Assembly: GCA_007119395.1 (NCBI GenBank) | Contig: SKPS01000047.1 | Coordinates: 1-12,204, forward strand | Length of the DNA stretch: 12,204 bases | DNA from: Lentimicrobiaceae bacterium | GTDB taxonomy: Bacteria; Bacteroidota; Bacteroidia; Bacteroidales; SKPS01 | Reading direction: 5' to 3' | Part shown: positions 1 to 5,301 of the stretch, in pieces | Position numbering within the stretch: position 1 is the stretch's first letter | Layout of the letters: each line of letters opens with the position of its first letter | The notes under the pieces: model-generated | What the model was told of the DNA's origin: nothing | Seen by the model: only the letters and a program-made list of their open reading frames with translations | Database searches by the model: none | Translations under genes and position numbers: made by a program

Positions 1-1018
1 AGAAGATGTCACCACGGGCGCTCACAGCCAAACGTTTGCCGTCGGGAGAGAGGGAAGCGCTGGCAATGGACTTGCCTGCCTCACGGCGAACCGTACGCCC
101 CGGCTGCATGTCATCAGCAATCGTGATCTCCAACCTTGTGATCCCCTCCGTAGCAATATCAAATACATGCAGGTAACCCGCCTGCTCAAAAATGATCTTT
201 CCCGTGCCAATCGAAGGGAACTTGATGTCGTAATCTGTGAAATGGGTTACCTTTCGGGTGGTTTGCGTGTTAAGATCATACTCAAACAGGTTCATCGTGC
301 GGTCGCGGTCACTCAGAAAGAAGATTTTATCCTGATGCCACATGGGAAAGATATCCTGTGCAATGTGGTTGGTGATGTTTACAATCTCTTTGGTTTCTGT
401 GTCAAAGATTCTGATGTCGTCTGCCATACCACCCTGGTAATACTTCCAGGTGCGGAATTCTCTCATCACTCTGTTGAATGCCAGCTTTTTACCATCCGGT
501 GACCATGAGCAGAATCCACCGGTAGAGAGTGGCAGGCGCTCCGGCATTCCACCATCTGCCGGTACGGCATAGAGCATTCCCACGAAGGCGTTGAAGCTGA
601 TGTCTCTGGATCTGTAAACAATCTGTTTGCCGTCGGGCGTCCAGTTCATCACAATGTTGTTGGGCCCCATCCGGTCGGAAATATCATCACGTGACAAAGT
701 GGCGGTATAGGTTACCCTTTGTGGCATGCCACCGGTGGCAGGCATAACATATACTTCCGTGTTGCCATCGTATTGACCCGTGAAGGCGATCCGGCTACCG
801 TCAGGTGAGAAACGTGGAAACATCTCATACCCCGGATGGGTCGTTAAACGGCGGGCAACACCACCATCCGTAGTGGTTGTGTAGAGATCACCTCCATAAG
901 AAAACACCACCTGGTCACCATGAATGGCCGGAAAACGTAATAACCGTGTCTCCTCTTGACCGTTGGCCCTGAAAAGAAAGGCGGAAATCAAAAACACTCC
1001 AATCAAAAGCTTCTTCAT
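1..1018 (-). CDS. Tricorn-like S41 family protease, N-terminal part (cut by window edge)
   Basis: My reading of the minus strand from the ATG at 1018 stays open to the left edge, giving about 339 residues; the C-terminus lies outside the window. It begins with a signal peptide: MKK, a hydrophobic stretch (residues 4-16), and a likely cut after Ala-Asn-Gly at residue 20. What follows is a WD40-like beta-propeller (PD40) with repeated SPDG motifs, for example FSPDGSRIAFTG, WTPDGKQIVYRS, WSPDGKKLAFNR and LSPDGKRLAVSARGDIF near the edge. The last form is typical of the N-terminal propeller of tricorn protease homologues, which feed peptides to a C-terminal S41 serine protease. Family knowledge suggests a secreted or periplasmic peptidase of about 1000 residues; the catalytic part cannot be seen here. 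A TolB-like or prolyl oligopeptidase propeller is a less likely alternative. Confidence 0.85.
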   Translation of the reverse strand, partial: MKKLLIGVFLISAFLFRANGQEETRLLRFPAIHGDQVVFSYGGDLYTTTTDGGVARRLTTHPGYEMFPRFSPDGSRIAFTGQYDGNTEVYVMPATGGMPQRVTYTATLSRDDISDRMGPNNIVMNWTPDGKQIVYRSRDISFNAFVGMLYAVPADGGMPERLPLSTGGFCSWSPDGKKLAFNRVMREFRTWKYYQGGMADDIRIFDTETKEIVNITNHIAQDIFPMWHQDKIFFLSDRDRTMNLFEYDLNTQTTRKVTHFTDYDIKFPSIGTGKIIFEQAGYLHVFDIATEGITRLEITIADDMQPGRTVRREAGKSIASASLSPDGKRLAVSARGDIF

Positions 1019-1044
1019 AATAAACAGCAATTTAGTTAGATATA

Positions 1045-1077
1045 TAAAATTACACTTTGTGGTACAACGCCAGGAAA
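1045..1077 (-). promoter_or_regulatory. Possible promoter of the tricorn-like protease gene
   Basis: On the minus strand TTTC (1077-1074) is followed after 21 nt by TAATTTTA (1052-1045). These resemble the Bacteroidota -33 TTTG and -7 TAnnTTTG boxes with one mismatch each. Transcription would begin near 1038, about 20 nt before the start codon. The spacing is right but the match is imperfect and the region is AT-rich. Confidence 0.3.
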
Positions 1078-1180
1078 TGGAGCACCTAAATTAGAAAAAA
1101 TCTGTGAAACGACTGACAAAATGACAACTGCACAGTTATTGACTGGTGATCGGGCAATAAACACTTAAACACAACAAGCA

Positions 1181-1570
1181 ATGGAAATCTATTTTGATGG
1201 GAACAAGCGGGTGAATGCGTTGGTAAACGGTTTTACTGTAAAGACGGATCAGTCGCCCAAGGTTGGGGGAGAGGGCACTGCCCCTGAGCCTTTTACGCTT
1301 TTTTTGGCCTCTATGGGCACCTGTGCCGGGATCTATGTGAAATCGTTTTGCGATCAGCGTGGCATTGATGCCGAAGGGGTGAAGCTATATCAACAGGTGG
1401 AGTACGATAAGGCCAAACGGATGATCGGAAGGATTAAGCTGGAGATTCGCGTGCCGGCCGGCTTCCCTGAAAAGTATCACGATGCGCTCATCAGCACAGC
1501 CTCATTGTGTGCCGTGAAAAAGCATGTGCACCCCGACATAGAGTTTGACGTGCAGGTTACCACGGTTTGA
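1181..1570 (+). CDS. OsmC family protein
   Basis: The 129-residue product has the OsmC/Ohr fold signature. A GGEGTAPEPFTLFLAS segment (29-44) leads into the first conserved cysteine, Cys48 (MGTCAGIYV). The second is Cys110 (ASLCAVKKH). In this family the two cysteines, with a Glu and an Arg, reduce organic hydroperoxides; Glu36 is a plausible acidic partner. The length is normal for the family and the protein should be cytosolic. An extra Cys57 lies nine residues after Cys48. The sequence resembles the general OsmC/YhfA-like group more than classical Ohr, so peroxidase activity is inferred from the family only. The start is preceded by an A-rich leader (about 1165-1180). The gene stands alone on the plus strand, diverges from the protease gene and converges on the DUF349 gene; no clear promoter was seen. 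Confidence 0.88.
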   Translation: MEIYFDGNKRVNALVNGFTVKTDQSPKVGGEGTAPEPFTLFLASMGTCAGIYVKSFCDQRGIDAEGVKLYQQVEYDKAKRMIGRIKLEIRVPAGFPEKYHDALISTASLCAVKKHVHPDIEFDVQVTTV

Positions 1571-1614
1571 CCGGAATCCGGCCGACAGAACCTCTGTCTC
1601 TAATCCGGACGGAA
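1571..1614. terminator. Stem-loop between convergent genes, possible bidirectional terminator
   Basis: This 44-bp gap separates two stop codons of convergent genes. It contains a perfect 6-bp stem with a 3-nt loop, GACAGA-ACC-TCTGTC (1584-1598). Flanking CCGGA (1571-1575) and TCCGG (1604-1608) can extend it. The position suits a shared terminator, but no proper T tract follows on either strand, so intrinsic termination is doubtful. Confidence 0.35.
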
Positions 1615-4080
1615 TTACGAGGACTCTTGCGATTGCTTTAATTGGGCTTCAAGCAGTGCAATTTCATCTTTGGTAGACTGGATCTTCTTCTCGAACTCAC
1701 TCTTCAGCACTTCCGCGGCTGCCGAATTGGCCAGAAAACCGAGATTGTTCTCCCAGAGAGCAATGTCGCTTTTCATTTTCTGGATTTTGTTTTGAAGCGG
1801 ATTGCCGCCCCTGTCGCCACCACGCGGCGGACGGTTGTCAGAACCATCCCTGCGCCCTTCACGACGCCCCCTGGGCATGCCCGTGCTGATCTCTGAGTAA
1901 TTGATCTTTAACTGATCCAGCTTCTGATTGATCGCCTCACGAAATGATGCGTTCACATCATTCTTCTTCTTAAATGGTACATGACCCGTCTCAATAAATT
2001 GACGCTGAATCTCTTTTAGCTTCTCCAATGCCCCTTCACGGTTGTTGTCAACCACCTCCAGCTCCTGAATCTGCTTGATTAAATCCTCCTTGCGCTGCAG
2101 GTTGTCCTCTTCAGATGCTTTCTGAGCCGAAAAATGTGACTGTTTCCTGTTGAAGAAGGTATCACAGGCACTTCTGAAACGCTTCCAGATTTTGTCGGAA
2201 TGCCTTCGAGGTACGGGACCAATCTTTTTCCACTCCTGCTGCAAACGGATCAGCTCCTCGGTGGTCTCACGCCAGTCAGTACTCTCCTGCAGCAGTTCCG
2301 CCTGCTGGCAGATGTCAAGCTTAAGGTTGTAATTGTTGACCTGTTCATCCTTTACAGCATTGAAGTACGACTTCTTCTGCTTGAAGAACTCATCAACCTG
2401 CCCTTTGAAACGCTTCCAGATCTCATCGTTGTGCTGGCGGGGAGCCGGCCCCAGCGAGCGCCACATCTTCATCAGCTCATTCACCTCATCCTGTGCACCC
2501 TGCCACCCCTTGAAGGTGTCAGGAAGCGCAGCCATCAACTCCTCAACCTTCTCACACAAAGCACGCTTCGCACTGTAATTGTTCTCATGGTCCTGGTGAA
2601 GCTTCTCATAGTACTCACGCCGACGCTCATTGATCTTTTCCGTGGTCGCCCTGAAACGCTCCCACAACTCGTCCTTCTTGTCAATAGGTACCGCGCCAAT
2701 CTCTTTCCATTGCCGGTGATATTCCTGTAACTGCTTGAACGACTTCAGTACCGATGTCTCCAATAGAAGCTCCTCAGCACGTTCGCACAAAGCAATCTTC
2801 ATCTCCAGGTTCTTCTTCATGTCAAGATCCCTCAACTCATTGTTGATCTTGACCTTGTCGAAAAATTTCTCAACCAGAAAATGGTAACTCTGCCATAAAT
2901 TACTGATCTCGTTCTTCGGCACATTCCCTATCTCACGCCACTTATCCTGGATGCTGCGAAACTCATCATACGTCTTCTTCAAAGGCTCTTCAGAATTGAT
3001 CAGCTCTTTGATCTGCTCCAGCATCTCCAGCTTCCTGGCCAGATTCTCTTTCTTGATCTCCTCCTGCTGATCCAACAGTGCCTGCTTCTTCTTTTTGTAA
3101 ACTTCTATTGCATTGAAAAACCTCTCGTCTAAACTATCCTGTTCGTGCTTGTAGTCTGTCTCTTTTCCACCCTCAGCGATAAACGCCTCAAGAGCCTCTG
3201 CGCGCTCACCTTTTATAAGCTCCATGAAAGCCAAACGAACCTTCCCTGCCTTCTGACGCTGTAAAGCAGCCTCCTGGTCAGATACCAGCTCCTCCATGCA
3301 CTTTACCAACTCCTCTTTGCTGTATGAAGTGTAATCGGTTTGATCCTCCTCTTCCTCCTCATCGTCGTCATCCGACTCCTCGTCATCACCTTTATCAGCT
3401 GATGAATCCTCCACCTTCTCCTCAGCCTTAATCTCTGTTTTCTCTTTGGCCTCAATATTTTCTTCAGCCTCAGCTTTTACCTCAGCCCTCTCTTCAACCT
3501 CAACTTTTTCCTCAACCTCTTCAGGAGCCGGAGCATCAGTCTTCTTCTCAACCTCAACCTCAGCCTCTTCAGCAACCGGAGCATCAGTCTTCTTCTCAAC
3601 CTCAACCTCAATCTTCTCCTCAGCCTCAGCCTCAACCTCAACTTTCACCTCAACCTCTTCAGCAACCGGAGCATCGGTCTTCTCTTCAACCTCAACCTCA
3701 ACTTTCACCTCAGCCTCTTCAGCAACCGGAGCATCAGTCTTCTCTTCAGCTTCAATCTTTTCCTCAACCTCAACTTTCACCTCAGCCTCTTCAGCAACCG
3801 GAGCATCAGTCTTCTTCTCAACCTCAACTTTCACCTCAGCCTCTTCAGCAACCGGAGTTTCAGTCTTCTCCTCAGCCTCAACCTTCTCTTCAGTCTCAGC
3901 TTCAACCTCAGTCTTCTCCTCAGCCTCCTCAGGCGTTACTTCGGTGGGTGGGCTACCCATTTCAACAGGTTTCTCCAACAGGTTGCCCTCTTCATCGAAA
4001 AGAGGTTTTACTTCCTGGTTTTCAGCCATATTCTCATTGGCTTCTTCTTCAACAGATCTCTTGTGCTCGTTTGCTTCCAT
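1615..4080 (-). CDS. DUF349 domain-containing protein with acidic tandem repeats
   Basis: The 821-residue product has no signal peptide or membrane segment and should be cytosolic. Residues 51-247 are extremely acidic: Val/Ala/Glu/Lys tandem repeats end in an Asp/Glu run (232-246). Five DUF349 repeats follow, each with a W-[RK]-x-[IL]-G-x-[VA]-P core and a downstream [LI]W-x-x-[FY]; the cores begin near residues 381, 458, 540, 617 and 695. The fifth is degenerate, having Phe for Trp and no LW. Residues 735-760 form an Arg/Gly-rich patch with two RGG motifs, and 761-821 look like a coiled coil. DUF349 has no established biochemical role that I can name; the helical repeats and RGG patch hint at nucleic-acid or ribonucleoprotein binding, which is inference. 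Met18 (MAENQEV) is an alternative start. The gene is preceded by a structured leader with an intrinsic terminator. Confidence 0.9.
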   Translation of the reverse strand: MEANEHKRSVEEEANENMAENQEVKPLFDEEGNLLEKPVEMGSPPTEVTPEEAEEKTEVEAETEEKVEAEEKTETPVAEEAEVKVEVEKKTDAPVAEEAEVKVEVEEKIEAEEKTDAPVAEEAEVKVEVEVEEKTDAPVAEEVEVKVEVEAEAEEKIEVEVEKKTDAPVAEEAEVEVEKKTDAPAPEEVEEKVEVEERAEVKAEAEENIEAKEKTEIKAEEKVEDSSADKGDDEESDDDDEEEEEDQTDYTSYSKEELVKCMEELVSDQEAALQRQKAGKVRLAFMELIKGERAEALEAFIAEGGKETDYKHEQDSLDERFFNAIEVYKKKKQALLDQQEEIKKENLARKLEMLEQIKELINSEEPLKKTYDEFRSIQDKWREIGNVPKNEISNLWQSYHFLVEKFFDKVKINNELRDLDMKKNLEMKIALCERAEELLLETSVLKSFKQLQEYHRQWKEIGAVPIDKKDELWERFRATTEKINERRREYYEKLHQDHENNYSAKRALCEKVEELMAALPDTFKGWQGAQDEVNELMKMWRSLGPAPRQHNDEIWKRFKGQVDEFFKQKKSYFNAVKDEQVNNYNLKLDICQQAELLQESTDWRETTEELIRLQQEWKKIGPVPRRHSDKIWKRFRSACDTFFNRKQSHFSAQKASEEDNLQRKEDLIKQIQELEVVDNNREGALEKLKEIQRQFIETGHVPFKKKNDVNASFREAINQKLDQLKINYSEISTGMPRGRREGRRDGSDNRPPRGGDRGGNPLQNKIQKMKSDIALWENNLGFLANSAAAEVLKSEFEKKIQSTKDEIALLEAQLKQSQESS
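3517..3864 (-). repeat. In-frame tandem repeat encoding the acidic TDAPVAEEAEVKVEVE region
   Basis: Six units start at minus-strand positions 3864, 3810, 3738, 3678, 3588 and 3540. The five complete units are 54, 72, 60, 90 and 48 bp and the sixth is partial. Each begins with T-[DE]-[AT]-P-[VA]-[AP]-E-E and continues with a variable number of Glu-x dipeptides ending in EK or KK. Every length is a multiple of 6 bp, so units differ by whole dipeptides. Conservation is at the DNA level: the plus-strand block around CCGGAGCATCAGTCTTCT recurs almost unchanged. That suggests recent duplication or slippage. Confidence 0.9.
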
Positions 4081-4103
4081 GACGGATTTATTGCAGGTTT
4101 AAC

Positions 4104-4137
4104 AAAAAAACACACCCGCCGTATCAACGGAAGGTGC
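4104..4137 (-). terminator. Intrinsic terminator in the DUF349 leader (attenuator candidate)
   Basis: On the minus strand a hairpin pairs GCACC (4137-4133) with GGTGT (4116-4112), and CCGT (4130-4127) with ACGG (4122-4119) around a TGAT loop. It has one T-C mismatch and G-U wobbles. One G and then seven U follow (4110-4104). The U tract ends 23 nt before the DUF349 start codon, so full termination here would silence that gene unless a second promoter lies closer. Confidence 0.6.
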
Positions 4138-4268
4138 TTCTGAAAGTAGTACCGGAATGTTGTTTTGTTTATCTATCCCGGCGTCGGTATGGCCCTTGGT
4201 TCTCGTTAAAGCAACCTTTCCACCATACCGGGCTGATTCAGCCTGTTGGAGCCACCGGCTCCATTCAG
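4104..4268 (-). ncRNA. Structured 5' leader or small RNA upstream of the DUF349 gene
   Basis: From the predicted start near 4268 the minus-strand RNA can form three hairpins. The first is TGGAGCC-GGT-GGCTCCA (4263-4247), extended by CCTG/CAGG (4269-4266 with 4245-4242). The second is GGCTGA-A-TCAGCC (4243-4231). The third has 8-bp arms CGGTATGG/CCATACCG (4230-4223 with 4192-4185), enclosing an inner GGTT/AACC. An A-rich linker (about 4139-4173) leads to the terminator. The layout of promoter, structure and U-tract hairpin, about 165 nt in all, fits either an attenuating mRNA leader or an independent small RNA. It does not match any riboswitch, 6S, SRP, RNase P or tmRNA consensus I can recall. 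Confidence 0.45.
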
Positions 4269-4273
4269 GATTG

Positions 4274-4303
4274 CAAAGATAGAGATTATTTATACTTTCC
4301 AAA
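4274..4303 (-). promoter_or_regulatory. Bacteroidota-type promoter for the DUF349 leader
   Basis: On the minus strand TTTG (4303-4300) is followed after 18 nt by TATCTTTG (4281-4274), then CA. The -7 box fits TAnnTTTG perfectly and the -33 box is exact, with spacing slightly short of the usual 19-21 nt. Transcription should start near 4268, giving a leader of about 190 nt. This is the clearest two-box promoter in the window. Confidence 0.6.
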
Positions 4304-4403
4304 CTATTTTTCACCGCTGAACAATGCGCTTACATGGAGCCGTTTACCACTGAAACGGTGCACCGGGCAGGCCAGGTCCACCAGACCGCCCCGGAGGCTT
4401 CGG

Positions 4404-5246
4404 CTATTGCGTGAAGTGATCCCGTTTTCTTACCACCAGAGGTTGTGATGTGGAGACAGAGGTTGCAGCAAAATACCCCAGTGCACCCCCCGAAATATTG
4501 CCGGTTACCGTTGCCGGAGGCGGTGAGAAAAACATATCGGGCATGTAACTATAAAAACACTGGTCGATAAACATCAAATACTCCTGCTCAACAGCCAGAG
4601 ACCGTAACTGTACAGTGAACTCTTCACTCTCTGATTCAATGATGTTCATCGGCGCCCCTTTCAGGTATTGGCCGTTGATGGCGAAGTCACTCAGGAAACT
4701 CCACGATGTCATGGTGTCATTCCATTGTCCGTTTTTGGCATGCTGAAATATGTAAAACTGCCCCGGCGCCGGATCCTCCTGCCCATAAACAAGAAGTTGG
4801 TAATGTGGGATGTCAGCGGGCATTCCAAAATGAAACCTGGTGGCTTTTACTGAGTCAATCGGAAAAGCAACCGGCATGGTGGATGCTGCCGTATAGTGAT
4901 TGTTTTGATGATGAATGCTGAGGTGATAAGTGGTGCCGGGTTCTCCCCTGAAATCCGAAGCCTGATAAACCCCGGGCCGGGTCTCATAAAACACGACCAC
5001 CTTTTCACCGGCAGTTACTGTTACATTGGCGCCTGTTACCGGCGGGCATGGCGCATTTGAGTCGTAAGGCGCTGTGCGGGTTAACCTGATGGTCTGAGTC
5101 TCTGTGTTGTCTTTGATCCACCCCTCAACAACCAACCGGCTGAATTGCTCCTGGTCAAGGTTTAGGTCGATCTTCTCTTCGCAAGCGGTGAGCAATAACA
5201 CGGCACACATGGCGGCCAATAATTTTCTGATGGCAATTGATTTCAT
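4404..5246 (-). CDS. DUF4249 family outer-membrane lipoprotein
   Basis: The 280-residue product starts with a lipoprotein signal: a hydrophobic stretch (9-19), then the lipobox LTAC with Cys22 as the lipidated residue, followed by Glu-Glu. The mature part matches the DUF4249 pattern I know. It has an early LVVEGWI strand (about 38-44), a segment with IRLTRTAPY, a GANVTV strand, a PGVYQASDF turn, and TYHLSIHHQNNHYTAASTMP leading to PIDSV. These are all beta-rich, resembling a carboxypeptidase-regulatory-like sandwich. DUF4249 genes commonly sit directly after a TonB-dependent receptor, as here (55-bp gap), so it probably caps or assists that receptor at the cell surface. The substrate is unknown. 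Co-transcription with the receptor is likely, since no promoter is seen in the gap. At 280 residues it is at the short end of the family. Confidence 0.85.
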   Translation of the reverse strand: MKSIAIRKLLAAMCAVLLLTACEEKIDLNLDQEQFSRLVVEGWIKDNTETQTIRLTRTAPYDSNAPCPPVTGANVTVTAGEKVVVFYETRPGVYQASDFRGEPGTTYHLSIHHQNNHYTAASTMPVAFPIDSVKATRFHFGMPADIPHYQLLVYGQEDPAPGQFYIFQHAKNGQWNDTMTSWSFLSDFAINGQYLKGAPMNIIESESEEFTVQLRSLAVEQEYLMFIDQCFYSYMPDMFFSPPPATVTGNISGGALGYFAATSVSTSQPLVVRKRDHFTQ

Positions 5247-5301
5247 ATGCTTTCTTTTTTTTTTGATTTTTGATGATGAAGAATCTGTTTGTTTCTCTCT
5301 A
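5247..5301 (-). promoter_or_regulatory. A-rich translation initiation region of the DUF4249 gene
   Basis: The minus-strand leader carries a run of ten A (5264-5255) followed by GAAAGCAT and then the ATG. Bacteroidota ribosomes favour A-rich leaders over Shine-Dalgarno pairing, so this supports the start at 5246. The whole gap lacks a recognisable promoter or terminator. Confidence 0.5.

Larger units (their letters stand above)
4081..4403. other. Gene-free 323-bp region with dense regulatory structure
   Basis: This lies between the DUF4249 stop and the DUF349 start, both on the minus strand. I find no convincing protein gene. It holds a promoter (4274-4303), three stem-loops (about 4185-4269) and a terminator (4104-4137), entered separately. 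Upstream of the promoter are an inverted repeat CCGTTT-N7-AAACGG (4340-4358) and an overlapping 10-bp palindrome CGGTGCACCG (4356-4365). These could be operator elements, or structure at the end of the upstream transcript. No T tract follows them, so a terminator for the DUF4249 unit is not evident there. Confidence 0.7.

Noticed and set aside
167..502. Plus-strand 111-codon frame
   Set aside because: It is antisense to the propeller of the tricorn-like protease, whose minus-strand frame is clearly coding.
1051..1059. Plus-strand TACACTTTG as a promoter for the OsmC gene
   Set aside because: It has three rather than two bases between TA and TTTG, and would give a leader over 110 nt.
1126..1137. 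Inverted repeat AACTG-CA-CAGTT upstream of the OsmC gene
   Set aside because: Five-bp arms in an AT-rich gap are expected by chance, and no promoter could be tied to it.
2200..2730. Plus-strand 176-codon Leu-rich frame
   Set aside because: It lies inside the DUF349 coding region on the other strand and matches no family; it is a shadow of Glu/Lys-rich codons.
3446..4102. Plus-strand 218-codon frame rich in Ser and Thr
   Set aside because: It is the exact antisense of the acidic DUF349 repeat; its Ser/Thr pattern follows from the Glu/Val/Lys codons opposite.
4231..4263. Plus-strand GGGCTGATTC resembling the start of tmRNA
   Set aside because: Only about ten bases agree; no tRNA-like ends, tag frame or TTC arm follow, and the hairpins fit the minus strand better.
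4099..4314. Minus-strand 71-codon frame across the leader region
   Set aside because: It would start upstream of the predicted promoter and run through the hairpins and terminator, and its product has no recognisable pattern.
4134..4448. Plus-strand 104-codon frame in the gap
   Set aside because: It runs antisense into the DUF4249 gene with a low-quality composition; no promoter or homology is apparent.
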